Origin: Acidimicrobiales bacterium
Lineage (GTDB): Bacteria; Actinomycetota; Acidimicrobiia; Acidimicrobiales; Acidimicrobilacustridaceae
Assembly: GCA_018401565.1 (NCBI GenBank)
Contig: JAGYKS010000031.1
Span: 1-64,000 of the forward strand
DNA length: 64,000 bases
Direction: 5' to 3'
Shown piece by piece: positions 36,992 through 46,559 of this stretch. The first letter of the stretch is position 1, and every line of letters begins with the position of its first letter. The notes beneath the pieces are model-generated. The model was not told the DNA's origin, made no database searches, and saw only the letters and a list, made by a program, of their open reading frames with translations. The translations under genes and the position numbers were made by a program.

Positions 36992-37770
36992 CTACTGGTC
37001 GCTGTTGCGACGTTGTGCCAGTCGTTCGACGTAGCGAGCGCGTGCCTCGGCACCTTCGGGATCCATGAATCCGGCCCACAGCAACTCGGCATCACCCCAG
37101 CTGGCACCGGTGTGCACCATGGATTCCGCCACTGCGTTGGTATGGGCTTTGACTGACAGCAAGGCGAAGCTGGCCTTGTCGACCAGCGACCCGACCAGCG
37201 ACTCAACGGCGGCGTCAAGGTCGGTGGGGGCCACGACGCGGTTCACGAACCCGATGCGTTGGGCCTCGGCAGCGTCGAATGGCCGACAGGTCATGACCAG
37301 TTCCTTGGTCAGCGCCGGTCCGATCTCGCGCACCAACCGGGGGATGCCACCCCATGCCAGCGGGATGCCCAGGTCCACCTCGGGAATGAGGAAACGGGCG
37401 TCGTCGGCGGCCACCCGCAGGTCTGGCTTGAGGCCAACACCACACCGCCGCCGACGCACCAACCCTGGATCCGGGCCACGGTCACAGCGCCCAGCTGCTC
37501 AAGCGCCCGGGCGGTGCGCCACCCCTGATCACGCTGGCGACGGGATGCCTGATCAGCGAATCCGTTCACGTCGGCACCGGCGCAAAAGGCCCGACCCTGG
37601 CCGCTCACCACAACCACCTTGAGGTCCGGCAGGTCATCAAGCTCCACCGCCGCCTGCTCGATTTCGGCCAGCATCACCGACGACAGGGCATTGAGCGCGT
37701 CTGGCCGGGCCAGTTGAAGCGATGCCCGGGGGCCATCGACGCGTACTTCGATGGTCTCGTACTTCGTCAT
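36992..37770 (-). CDS. Enoyl-CoA hydratase/isomerase (crotonase) family protein (one frameshift)
   Basis: Acyl-CoA-handling enzyme, probably lipid or amino-acid degradation. ASLQLARPDALNALSSVML, GRAFCAGADVNGFAD and ARIQGWCVGGGVVLA form the CoA-binding and oxyanion-hole part. The frame changes near 37443 and continues with LRVAADDARFLIPEVDLGIP, GGIPRLVREIG, AQRIGFVNRVV and a helical end. About 259 residues when joined, normal for the family. The exact substrate cannot be assigned. Confidence 0.9.
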
Positions 37771-38017
37771 TCCCTGACGCTAACGCGCCCGTGCATCCGT
37801 CGAAGCCCGTATCGTTCATCCCGTGACCACCGCCATCATTGCTGCGGCGTTCATCGGCGGGCAGTCATCGGACAGGTCCGACCGTCGGCGGACAGCTCTC
37901 GGTGTGGGTTACGGCATCGGTAATGTTTTCAGCACCGGTTGCCGGCCGTAGGCTGCAGGTAGCAGGCTTTTTCTGGCTTCCAGCACGGCAAGCCGCCAGC
38001 ACGACTTGAGTGAACCC

Positions 38018-38718
38018 ATGACCCCCACCGCCACGACCTCTCCCCCGCCACCATCAGCCCACATCACCCGGACTGGCGCTGGCCGCAGCCGGGCACTGAT
38101 CGTGATGGCGGTTATGGCGCTGGTTGCTGTGGTCGCTGCCTGCGGCGGCAGCGCGATGAGCCCGTGGCGTTGAGCGGCTGGGTGCGCGAGCCCCTCCCGA
38201 CGGTGGACACCGTGGCCCTGCCGGACGCAACCGCCGCCGACGCCCCGTTTGAGTTCCGGGCCCCCGAGGGCGGCCTGTTGCTGGTGTACTTCGGATTCAC
38301 CTTCTGCCCCGACATGTGCCCGACAACGTTGTCCGACGTGCAAGGCGCCCTCGGCGAACTTGGCGAAACGGCCGACAACGTCGAGGTCGCCTTCGTCACC
38401 GTGGACCCCGATCGCGATGTCGGCGACGCACTGACGGGGTACATCGGGTTCTTCACCGACGGCGAAGGTCACGCCCTTCGCACTGAGGACCCCGCAGCGC
38501 TTCAGGCCGCTGCCGACGCCTTCGGCGTGGAGTACGAGGTGGCCGTCGACGACGAGGGCAACGTTGACGTGGGGCACACCGCCCACCTGTACGCCGTGGA
38601 CGATCAGGGACGACTGCTCGTCACCTGGCCGTTCGGGGTCACCTCCGAAGCGCTCGCCACCGACATCGCCTACCTGCTCAGCGAGCAGGCAGTCAGCGAA
38701 CGAAATGCGTCAACATGA
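38018..38718 (+). CDS. Sco1/SenC-family copper chaperone lipoprotein (one frameshift)
   Basis: Thioredoxin-fold copper chaperone for cytochrome oxidase CuA assembly. The ATG at 38018 starts a signal sequence with lipobox LVAVVAACGG. The frame changes near 38150, and the mature domain follows: LLVYFGFTFCPDMCPTTLSD holds the CXXXC copper site, VAFVTVDPDRDV follows, and the distal His lies in VDVGHTAHLYAVDDQG. About 230 residues joined. It precedes a cupredoxin gene on the same strand, suggesting a small copper or cytochrome-oxidase-related operon. Confidence 0.9.
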
Positions 38719-38742
38719 CCGCGACACCAGTGAGGTACTCCG

Positions 38743-39189
38743 ATGGACGTCAGTGACTCGAACCCGACCGGCGAGGGCACCCAACAACGCTCGAGCTTCC
38801 AGGTCATCGGGGTCGCCCTCGCAGTGGTGCTGATGGTGGGGATCGCCGTTGCCATCGTGGTGGCCATGCAGGACACAGCGCCGTCACGGGCCAGTTACGA
38901 GGTGGCGGCGGTGTCCGACGGCGCCGACTACGAGGTTGTGATTCCCCCCGGTACCGCCGCCCTCGCCGCCGGGGGTCAAAACGTGGAGTTCTTCCCCGAG
39001 GGGTTCACCATGAAGGTGGGTGAAACCTTGCGCATTCGCAATATCGACAACGCCTCAGCCACTCTGGGCCCGTTCGTCATCGGTCCGGGCGAGACCCTCA
39101 CCCAGCGCTTCACCCAAGCCGGCGAGATCGAGGGCTACTGCAGCTTCACCGAGGACCAGCGGACGTTTTTCACCGTTGTAGCGGCCTGA
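38743..39189 (+). CDS. Membrane-anchored cupredoxin-like protein lacking some copper ligands
   Basis: 148 residues: a short cytoplasmic N-terminus, a membrane helix (VIGVALAVVLMVGIAVAIVV), then a cupredoxin fold (EFFPEGFTMKVGETLRIRN, LGPFVIGPGETLTQRF, EIEGYCSFTEDQ). In related proteins the first ligand is a His in a DHTVGP-like stretch and another His follows the Cys. Here the positions read ATLGPF and CSFTED, so only the Cys is evident. Copper binding is therefore doubtful. It lies 24 bp after the Sco1-like gene. Confidence 0.75.
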   Translation: MDVSDSNPTGEGTQQRSSFQVIGVALAVVLMVGIAVAIVVAMQDTAPSRASYEVAAVSDGADYEVVIPPGTAALAAGGQNVEFFPEGFTMKVGETLRIRNIDNASATLGPFVIGPGETLTQRFTQAGEIEGYCSFTEDQRTFFTVVAA

Positions 39190-39203
39190 CGGTTCTCATC
39201 CTC

Positions 39204-39263
39204 ATGTCGACGACCGCCACAGTGCCCACCGCCCCCGAAGTCGACCTGGAGGTTGACTGGTGA
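39204..39263 (+). CDS. Possible 19-residue leader ORF coupled to the PGPGW gene
   Basis: ATG to TGA reading MSTTATVPTAPEVDLEVDW. Its stop overlaps the GTG start of the next gene as GTGA (39260-39263), the same coupling seen between verified genes in this window. No Shine-Dalgarno sequence is obvious. Too short to be sure; it may be a translational leader or chance. Confidence 0.3.
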   Translation: MSTTATVPTAPEVDLEVDW

Positions 39264-39697
39264 ACAGCGACGATCCCGGGCACGACCATCACGATCACCA
39301 CGACGGCCCCGATGACAACGACGAGGACCGTCTCACCTGGGACGAGATCGTTGAGGCTGCCGAGGAGGCTGACCAGGCAAGCGGGTTCGCTGCTTCGACA
39401 CCCCAACGGGCCAAGGCCCACCTGGCAGTTCGGGTGGCACGGATATCACTGGCTGTCGTCTTGTTGCTGGCCGGTGTGGCCATGCTTGTGCTTCCCGGAC
39501 CCGGCTGGCTTGTGATCGCTGCAGGCCTGGCGGTGTTGTCACGCGACGTGGCGTGGGCCGAACGATGGCTCGCAGCCGTCCGCAGGCGGATACCGGGTGC
39601 ACAACCCGATGGGTCGCTCCCTCGCGGGGTGTTGGCAACGATCATCGTCGTGGCACTGGCCACGGCGTCGTTCAGCGCGTGGCTGGTGATGCGGTAG
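39260..39697 (+). CDS. PGPGW-type transmembrane protein with His/Asp-rich N-terminus
   Basis: 145 residues. The first 22 are His/Asp-rich (GHDHHDHHDGPDDNDED), a possible metal-binding tail. Two membrane helices follow; the first ends with the diagnostic VLPGPGWLVIAAGLAVLS. The second is VLATIIVVALATASFSAWL. Members are small membrane proteins of unknown role. The GTG start lies 70 bp after the cupredoxin gene, so the His-rich tail and copper-related neighbours are worth noting together. Confidence 0.8.
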   Translation: MNSDDPGHDHHDHHDGPDDNDEDRLTWDEIVEAAEEADQASGFAASTPQRAKAHLAVRVARISLAVVLLLAGVAMLVLPGPGWLVIAAGLAVLSRDVAWAERWLAAVRRRIPGAQPDGSLPRGVLATIIVVALATASFSAWLVMR

Positions 39698-39723
39698 CTG
39701 ACCCGACATGGTTTGATGTCGCC

Positions 39724-40082
39724 ATGGCCCTCAACGTCCTTGGCACACCGCTCGAATCCTGCAGCACCGACCCCATGACCGGTTTTACCGCGACGGATGC
39801 TGCTCAACGGGGGCCAACGACGCCGGCGTGCACGTTGTGTGCTCCCGAGTGACGGCGGAATTCCTGGCATTTTCGAAAGATGCCGGCAACGACCTGAGTA
39901 CCCCCCGACCCGAGTTCGGCTTTGCCGGGCTCAAGCCCGGTGACCAGTGGTGCCTTTGTGCGTCTCGCTGGGCCGAGGCTCATGCGGCGGGAACGGCTCC
40001 GCCGGTGGTGCTGGCCGCCACCCATGCTGCCGCCCTGGAGTGGTGCACCCTCAGCGACCTGCAGGCCCACGCCCTCGACTGA
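39724..40082 (+). CDS. DUF2237 family protein (one frameshift)
   Basis: Small Cys-rich family of unknown function. MALNVLGTPLESCSTDPMTG begins the domain at ATG 39724. The next conserved block (YRDGCCSTGANDAG) appears only after adding one T to the TTTT run at about 39783-39786. The rest is VVCSRVTAEFLAFSKDAGND, FGFAGLKPGDQWCLC and ASRWAEAHAAGTAPPVVL. About 119 residues joined. This is one of the clearest homopolymer-deletion cases in the window. Confidence 0.85.
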
Positions 40083-40127
40083 CCCGTCATCGGTTGGCCC
40101 GTCATCGACTGGCCCGTCATCGACTGG
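40083..40127. repeat. Three 15-bp tandem repeats after the DUF2237 stop
   Basis: Unit cccgtcatcgactgg, the first copy with two changes. It begins directly after the stop and resembles the last codons of the gene, as if seeded by them. Confidence 0.9.
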
Positions 40128-40187
40128 CCCGTCACGAGGGTGACGACACGCAACCGGTGTGGGGTCGGTCAACCCCGATCGAGCGAG

Positions 40188-41290
40188 CTATTCGCTCATC
40201 GAGTCAACTGCTGGCCGGTTTCCGTTGCGCAGCGCCCGCCACGTGGTGACGCCCACTGCCAGTGCCACCACCGTGACCAGCACTGCCGACACCGTTTGCA
40301 CCACACCCAGCGACCCGCTGTCGGTGGCCTCAGCCACGGTGTAGGTCATGTAGGCGCAGTACAGCACCAGGAACGCGGCGCCTTCCCAGCGGCGCACTGA
40401 CAGCTGGGTGTAGAACACCCCGAAACACAACAACGACACCACCACAAGCGCCGGGAGCTGGAAGTCCAGAACCTGGTCGGGCACCGGCAGACCCCGAGGC
40501 GAGACGACCGCCGAAAGACCAAGCACCACCAGCAGATTGAACAGGTTAGAGCCCACGACGTTGCCCACGGCGATGTCCCGCTCACCACGCACGGCTGCGA
40601 CCACCGAGGTCGCCAGCTTCGGGAAGCGACGTGCCGATGGCCACGATGGTCACCCCCACCAGCAGCTCCGACATCCCCAACGACAGGGCGATCTCCGAGG
40701 CTCCGGCCACCAACCAGCGGGCCCCGAGTACCAAAAGCGCCAAGCCGACCACCACCACGCCGGCGTCAATGGACCAGTGCCGTGGGGCGGCGCGGGTCAC
40801 GAATTCGTCGACGTACTCGGCCTGCACCTCGGGTGGTTCGTTGCGCTCCACCCGGATGGCCCACACGGTGTACACCACCGCTCCAGCGAACAACGGCCAG
40901 CCCTCGAGGCGCCCGATCCCGCCGTTCAACGCCATGACCAGCACCACCACTGACACCAGTATCAGCACCGGCATCTCGCGCCGAACAAGCTTCTGACGCA
41001 CCACCAGCGCACCCACCACCGATGCCACGCCGAGCACGGCCAAGGGTATTGAACATGTTGCTTCCGGTTACGTTGCCCAAGGCCAGGTCGGTCTGGCCAT
41101 CAAGTGCAGACTGCACCCCAACGGCCATTTCCGGGGCGCTGGTGCCAAAGGCCACGACCGTCAAACCCACCACCAGCGGCGAGATGCCAAAGGTCACCGC
41201 CAGCCTGCTGGCGCTGCGGATCAGCACTTCGGCGCCACCCACCAGAACCACCAGACCGCCCACCACCATGACGATGTTCCACACTGTCAT
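40188..41290 (-). CDS. CaCA-family Na+(H+)/Ca2+ exchanger, YrbG-like (two frameshifts)
   Basis: Membrane antiporter of about 11 helices built from two inverted halves. First half: GISPLVVGLTVVAFGTSAPE and ALGNVTGSNMFN. Second half: GMSELLVGVTIVAIGTSLPE and VGNVVGSNLFN. The Glu of each GTSxPE and the Asn of GSNxFN are the ion-binding residues and are all present. Frames change near 41045 (just after the first GSNMFN) and near 40612 (just after the second GTSLPE). The ATG at 41290 follows GAGGGTG. Confidence 0.9.
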
Positions 41291-41387
41291 TGGTCACCCT
41301 CGGTCATTGTTCACGATCGATCACTGCCCGAACTCCGTCACTGTCCGGTCTGCGTCTGCAATCCGACTGATGGCCACCAGCGGTACA

Positions 41388-42216
41388 TCAAGGCAGCGTG
41401 AGCCGGGCCGGAGCGAACTCCATGATCGCACAGCACACGGCGTCAGCGAGCACCCACGACTCCACGGGAATGACCCCGGTGGTGATGGCCAACACCTCGG
41501 CCAGGTCGGCCGTGGCGAGGCCGTCACCAACCACGTCCGCCAGCACATCCACCAGCAGATCCGTGTTGGGCGTCGCCGTGTAGGCCACACACTGGAACCG
41601 GGCCCCGTCACGAGTCCGCCGCTGCGAAATGCCCACCAGTTTGCGACCCCCGTGCACCACCTCCCCGGCGCCCAGCCCGGCGAAGCATGCGGCGCGGGCC
41701 AGTGGGTGGACGATCGGTGGGACCGTCATGCACCGCAGCCCCAACGCCCAGCGAGGCCAGTGCCTGCACCCATGCCTGACCCAACCAGTGTGCCGAGCGC
41801 GACACGTCGTCGTCCCACAGCGGGTCATGACGTGGCAGCACGACGTCCATCCACAAGCTGACACCGGGCTCGAGCATCACGGCACCGCCACCCGACCGAC
41901 GAACCATCACCTCGATTCCGTGGGCCTCAATTCCGTGGGCATCGGTTCCGGCACCAGCGAACCGTTGGGCCGACCCCAGCGCCACCGCCGGGGCGATCGG
42001 TTCCAGCAACCACACACCCCTGCGTAGCGTGGTCGGCAACCTCAGGGAACCGGCGTCGTTCGTGGTCGGCGGTGGCGTTTCAGTGGTAGTGGTGGTGACA
42101 ACGCCGAGCAGGTCAAGGCCATGCAGGTGCGCGACCGTGCCGGTGCGATGGTGGATCTCCCATCCAGCAGCAAGTCCGGGCGGGGACGACGACGGTTGAA
42201 TCGGTCCTGAGCTCAC
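41388..42216 (-). CDS. Lipoate/biotin protein ligase family protein (one frameshift)
   Basis: BPL/LplA-fold protein; whether it attaches lipoate, octanoate or another acyl group is not determinable. GIEVMVRRSGGGAVMLEPG is the cofactor-binding RRxGGGxV block, followed by LWMDVVLPRHDPLW. The frame changes near 41735, and the second part has AGLGAGEVVHGGRKLVGISQ with the catalytic Lys and RRTRDGARFQCVAY. About 275 residues. The GTG start at 42216 lies just after the menC stop. The first 60 residues are poorly conserved. Confidence 0.75.
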
Positions 42217-42226
42217 CGGGCCGAAC

Positions 42227-43368
42227 TCACCTGCCCCCGACGGTGGTGCGGCGGACGCAGCACTCGTCGAGACGGTCGGGGTGCGGCACCCTTCCGATGC
42301 CGGGGCCGCTGGGCACCACGAGCTGGCCGTCGTCGTCGACCACCACTGCGTCGGTGATGTCGGTGGCGAAGTACTGGTCCGACGGTCCGAGGTCGGTGGG
42401 CAGGCTGGCCACACCGGGATCCGAGGCGATCGTTGCAGCGAGTGCCGCCGCCGTCGCCCTGCCGATTCCGGTCTCCAGCATCCCCCCGACGAACACCGTG
42501 GCGTTGTGCTCCCTGGCCACCTCGACGCACTCCAACGCCGCCAGCAGGCCACCAACCCGGGACGGCTTGATGTTGACCACCGTTGCGGCACCCCGGGCGA
42601 GCAGGTCATCGAGTACCACCGCCGTGGTCACCGACTCGTCGAGCGCCACGGGCACCGACAACCCGGCGGTCACGGTCTGTTGAAGCTCGTCCGCACCGGC
42701 GGGCGCAGGTTGCTCGATGTAGGACACACCGTGCCTGTCGAGTGCGGCGAGCAGTTGGGCGTCGTCGGCAATGGATCCATTGGCATCCACAGCTACCGGG
42801 AGATCGGGCCACGATGCCGCCACAGCGGCAGAAGCCCGGGGTTCCAGCCCGGGGCCACTTTCAGCTTGACCATGACGGCACCCCCGTCGACTGCTGCTGC
42901 CACCATCGCAAGCACATCGGGGACGGTATCGGCTCCGGTGATGACGGCACAGCGGCCGACGCGGTCGGTGGTCGCCCCCAACGTTGTGGCCAGGTTGCGT
43001 CCCGAACGGCGAAGGGCGAGATCAACCACGGCCGCCTCAACTGCTGCCGACGCCATGGGATGGCCGGGGTCGGCCCAGCGCTGCCCCGCCATCAACGCTG
43101 GTACCAGCGATCCGGCCAGGACGTCAAAGGCTCCGGACGTGAACTCGTCGGTGTAGGTGGGTGATGACAGTGCCGAGCACTCCCCCCACCCCCACAGCCC
43201 GTCACTGTCGACCACCCCGACGAGTACGACCTCGCGACCGGTCTCGGTGCCGTGGGCAGCCACGTGAGGCCGGTGCAACGGGAGCGCCACCCAGACGATC
43301 TCCGCTGCTGTCACAGCAGCGGCTCCAGTCGAGGCGAGCGTCCGCAGCGAAGTCATCGGGTCGGTCAT
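42227..43368 (-). CDS. menC: o-Succinylbenzoate synthase, enolase superfamily (one frameshift)
   Basis: Menaquinone-pathway dehydratase. VALPLHRPHVAAHGTETGRE is the capping domain and LWGWGECSALSSPTYTDE the substrate loop. VMVKLKVAPGW supplies the catalytic KXK lysine. After a frame change near 42830 come PVAVDANGS, SYIEQPAPAG and VALDESVTT (the three metal ligands Asp, Glu, Asp), then NIKPSRVGGL with the second catalytic Lys. ATG 43368 or 43356 may be the start. Other enolase-superfamily activities (for example dipeptide epimerase) are not excluded. Confidence 0.8.
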
Positions 43369-43455
43369 GAGCGACCCATCATGCCCGGTGACCTGCCGGC
43401 ACCCCACCTGCGGACGACGGCGGCTCCGCTGGTGGTGACGCCAGAGGGCGTCACG

Positions 43456-43986
43456 TCAACCGGTCGCAGCAAGCGCTGGCGGGGTGGGATCTGACCCGTT
43501 CACCAGATAGGGACCCCACGGCTCGGGCACCTCCCCCATCGCCACCGTCACCCAGCTCATCCGGGTTGGGGCCTGGGGTTGGCGAGCGAGTTGCATGGTG
43601 GTCTCGTGCAAAAGGCGGTCCCGTTTGGCGGTGTTGCACCGGGTGCAGCACGCCACCACGTTCTCCCATTCGTGCTCACCACCGCGGCTGCGTGGCACGA
43701 CATGATCGAGATTTTCTGCCCGCCGATTGCAGTACTGGCAACGGTGGTCGTCACGAATGAACACCGCCTTGCGGCTCAACGGTGCGCGCCGCTGGTGGGG
43801 CACACGGACGTAATACCGCAAACGGATCACACTGGGGACCTGGATCGAGGCCCGTTCGGAGTGCCAGTGGCCATCGCCGGCGTGGACCATCTCAGCCTTG
43901 TCGCCCAGAACCAGAACCAACGCACGACGCACCGGGACCACTGCGAGTGGCTCGTAGGTGGCGTTGAGCACCAGCGACCGGGGCAT
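43456..43986 (-). CDS. HNH endonuclease family protein
   Basis: 176 residues, intact. SLVLNATYEPLAVVPVRRAL opens the protein. The HNH core is FIRDDHRCQYCNRRAENLDH, then VVPRSRGGEHEWENVVACC and TRCNTAKRDR, with paired CXXC zinc ligands and the catalytic His in LDHVVPRS. This subgroup is a widespread actinobacterial housekeeping protein of unclear role, not linked to a restriction system here. ATG 43986 begins directly at the conserved N-terminus. Confidence 0.9.
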   Translation of the reverse strand: MPRSLVLNATYEPLAVVPVRRALVLVLGDKAEMVHAGDGHWHSERASIQVPSVIRLRYYVRVPHQRRAPLSRKAVFIRDDHRCQYCNRRAENLDHVVPRSRGGEHEWENVVACCTRCNTAKRDRLLHETTMQLARQPQAPTRMSWVTVAMGEVPEPWGPYLVNGSDPTPPALAATG

Positions 43987-44035
43987 GTCGGCAAACGGTA
44001 GCCCCGCACGGTGAGATTCGCTGGACTGGGTCGGT

Positions 44036-44377
44036 TCAGTGTGACCGGCCGGTGACCCTTGGCCAGGCCCGACACCAATGCAGGTAGGTCACAACGTCGT
44101 GGGGTTGCAACCGCCCATCGCTGCGGCCGTACGCCGTCTGCATCCGAAAGGCGAGGTAAGCCCGATCGGGAAGCGGCAGAAATGGCCACCGGTGCCACCA
44201 CCCCGGAACAGCCAGCACGAACACCTGGCGCACCGCTGTCAGCCACAACCAGGGACGCATCACGACTGCGAACACGGCCCCTGCAAGCCCACCAGCAGGC
44301 GGGGACTGGCCAGCAGGCGGGGACTGGCCAGCCGGCGGGGACTGGCCAGCAGGCGATGGGTTCGAGGCGCCAGTCAC
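44036..44377 (-). CDS. Conserved actinobacterial hypothetical protein with Pro/Gln-rich repeats
   Basis: 113 residues. The N-terminus is a low-complexity stretch of GQSPPA units encoded by an 18-bp tandem (44294-44347). The conserved part is RPWLWLTAVRQVFVLAVPGW, then PFLPLPDRAYLAFRMQTAYG and DVVTYLHWCRAWPRV. I recognise the pattern from other actinobacteria, but it has no known function. It is not clearly membrane-spanning, though the first block is hydrophobic. GTG start; the repeat makes the exact start uncertain. Confidence 0.7.
   Translation of the reverse strand: MTGASNPSPAGQSPPAGQSPPAGQSPPAGGLAGAVFAVVMRPWLWLTAVRQVFVLAVPGWWHRWPFLPLPDRAYLAFRMQTAYGRSDGRLQPHDVVTYLHWCRAWPRVTGRSH
44294..44347. 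repeat. Three 18-bp tandem repeats
   Basis: Unit cagcaggcggggactggc, three copies (the third with one change) plus a partial fourth. In-frame in the minus-strand gene. Confidence 0.93.
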
Positions 44378-44466
44378 GGGGCGATCCTACCCGTGGGCGA
44401 TGTCGCCAACGCAGGGCCGTTACGACAGGGCCGTGACGACAGGGCCGACGCATCAGGGCCGACGCA

Positions 44467-45387
44467 TCAGGGCCGTCGTGACGAGGGACCCGGGTCGGAG
44501 CCGTCCGGCCGGTGCCACGCCACTGCTGCGGCGCCGATCAACGGGGCGTCGGCACCAAGGCCCGCGGGCATGATCACCGTGGCCCGCGAGAACTGCAGGC
44601 GGGCCCGGCGGTCAATCTCGGCCTGGGCGGCAGCAAAAAACGGTGCACCGAAGCCCAAGGCCACCGACCCGGCCACCACAGCCAACTGGAGGTCGAGCAG
44701 GTTGGCCACCGACGCCACTGCCCGCCCCACCATCGTGCCGGTCCGCTGCACGGTGGCGGCGTCGGCCTCGGCAGGGGGTCGGCCGGTCAGTGCGGCGATG
44801 GCCGTGCCCGACGCCTCCGCTTCCAGACAGCCCACACCACCACAACCACACACGTGCCCGTCGGGCTCCACGACCACGTGGCCGATGTGTCCGGCGTTCG
44901 CGTCGGCGCCGTCGAGCAAGCGGCCGTCAAGCACCACACCACCTCCAACCCCCGTCGACACCACCATGCCCAGGTAGTTGTCGACACCTACGGCGGCCCC
45001 AACCCACCCCTCGGCGAGAGTCAGCGCCTTGGCGTCGTTGTCCACCCGAACCGGAAGACCCATCGCGTCGCTGAGGCGATCACGCAGAGCGAATCCCTGC
45101 CATTGGGTGATGTTGATCGGCGACACCGTGGCCCCCCCACGAGTCATCGGTCCGCCACAGCCCACCCCGACCACGGCCGGGTCCACCCCTGCGGAGGCAC
45201 GCACTTCGTCAACCAGCTCCATCAGCCCGGCGAACAACGCCTCACCGTCGGCGCCTTCGGTGGGTCGGCGAGCCTGGGCAACCACCGTGGCATCGCAATC
45301 CACAAGCCCAACAGCCAACTTGGTGCCTCCGATATCAATGGCCAGGGCCACCGTCCCCTGCTCAGGCACCACCCGGTTTGTTGCCAC
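44467..45387 (-). CDS. ROK-family sugar kinase (glucokinase-like)
   Basis: 306 residues, intact. ALAIDIGGTKLAVGLVD is the phosphate-binding loop and GVGCGGPMTRGGATVSPINI the second. VRVDNDAKALTLAEGWVGAA holds the catalytic Asp (DNDA). STGVGGGVVLDGRLLDGADA is followed by the zinc motif VCGCGGVGCLEAEASG (CXCGXXGCXE), with His in AGHIGHVVV. Likely glucokinase, though other hexoses are possible. No helix-turn-helix precedes it, so it is an enzyme and not a ROK repressor. Confidence 0.93.
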   Translation of the reverse strand: MATNRVVPEQGTVALAIDIGGTKLAVGLVDCDATVVAQARRPTEGADGEALFAGLMELVDEVRASAGVDPAVVGVGCGGPMTRGGATVSPINITQWQGFALRDRLSDAMGLPVRVDNDAKALTLAEGWVGAAVGVDNYLGMVVSTGVGGGVVLDGRLLDGADANAGHIGHVVVEPDGHVCGCGGVGCLEAEASGTAIAALTGRPPAEADAATVQRTGTMVGRAVASVANLLDLQLAVVAGSVALGFGAPFFAAAQAEIDRRARLQFSRATVIMPAGLGADAPLIGAAAVAWHRPDGSDPGPSSRRP

Positions 45388-45535
45388 CGCCGCACGTTAT
45401 CGGCCACCAAAGGTCCACGGTGCCCGATGAACCCGGCCCCACGGGGCGTACCATGAATGCCAGTCGCCACGGCCCGCGTGGGGGCGGTCGGCGTTCACCC
45501 GGCGATACCGAACTGCTGCACACACAGGACCACCC

Positions 45536-46519
45536 ATGACCACCCTGCCCAACACGGCCCGCCCCCCATCCCCGACCCGTCCGGCCGCTGAGGTGTTTGC
45601 CGCCCTGGCCGACAACGTCGGACTGGCGCTGCGAGGCAAACCCGAGGTGGTTGACCTTGCCCTCATGTGCCTCATGGCCGAGGGACACCTGCTGATCGAG
45701 GATGTGCCCGGGGTAGGCAAGACCAGCCTGGTCAAGGCCATGGCCCGCAGCATCGACTGCGATTTCGGCCGCATTCAGTTCACGCCCGACCTTTTGCCCA
45801 CCGACGTGGTTGGCGTATCGGTGTGGAATCGCGACGACCACACCTTCGAGTTCCGACCCGGACCGGTGTTCGCTGGCCTGGTCCTCGCCGATGAGATCAA
45901 TCGGGCATCACCCAAGACCCAATCGGCACTTCTGGAGGCCATGGCCGAGTCCCAGGTGACCGTGGATGGAACCACCTACCAGCTGCCCAGCCCCTTCATG
46001 GTGGTGGCCACCCAGAACCCTGTCGAGCACGAGGGCACCTATCCCCTGCCCGAGAGCCAGATGGACCGCTTTTTGATTCGCACGGCGGTGGGGTACCCGT
46101 CACCGGCAGCCGAGATGGAAATCCTCGACGGCCACAGCACCAGCGACCCTGTTGGGCAGCTGCGTCCGGTCGCCACTGCTGCAGAGGTTCGGGCCATGGC
46201 GGCTGAGGTCCGGTCAGTGCACGCAGCCCCCGCCCTTCGCTCGTATCTCACCGAGGTGGCGGCCGCCACCCGACGCCACCCCCAGCTCACCCTGGGAATG
46301 TCACCCCGGGCCACACTGGCACTGCTTCGGGCCGCAAAGGCCAGGGCGGTGGTGGCGGGCCGAAGCTTCGTCATCCCCGACGACATCCACGCCATGGCCG
46401 GGCCGGTACTTGACCACCGCCTCATCTGCTCCCCTGCTGCCCAGATGGCGGGTTTGCATGGCAGCGACATCGTGGCCGACGTGCTGTCGGCAGTCGCGGT
46501 CCCCGGCACAACGTCATGA
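45536..46519 (+). CDS. MoxR-type AAA+ ATPase
   Basis: Chaperone-like ATPase of the MoxR-DUF58-transglutaminase module. 327 residues, intact. LLIEDVPGVGKTSLVKAMA is Walker A, GLVLADEINRASPKTQSALL Walker B, and FMVVATQNPVEHEGTYPLPE sensor 1 with the arginine finger region. The C-terminal helical lid has ITLGMSPRATLALL-like sequence (here LTLGMSPRATLALLRAAKAR). ATG 45536 follows AGGA. It is the first gene of a three-gene plus-strand operon. Confidence 0.95.
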   Translation: MTTLPNTARPPSPTRPAAEVFAALADNVGLALRGKPEVVDLALMCLMAEGHLLIEDVPGVGKTSLVKAMARSIDCDFGRIQFTPDLLPTDVVGVSVWNRDDHTFEFRPGPVFAGLVLADEINRASPKTQSALLEAMAESQVTVDGTTYQLPSPFMVVATQNPVEHEGTYPLPESQMDRFLIRTAVGYPSPAAEMEILDGHSTSDPVGQLRPVATAAEVRAMAAEVRSVHAAPALRSYLTEVAAATRRHPQLTLGMSPRATLALLRAAKARAVVAGRSFVIPDDIHAMAGPVLDHRLICSPAAQMAGLHGSDIVADVLSAVAVPGTTS

Positions 46520-46559
46520 ACCGTCATCACGTCGCTGGCCGTCACCTTCCCATCAGCCA

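Noticed and set aside
37822-37950. 42-codon plus-strand frame between the crotonase and Sco1 genes
   Set aside because: No family likeness and no ribosome binding site; nothing distinguishes it from chance in GC-rich DNA.
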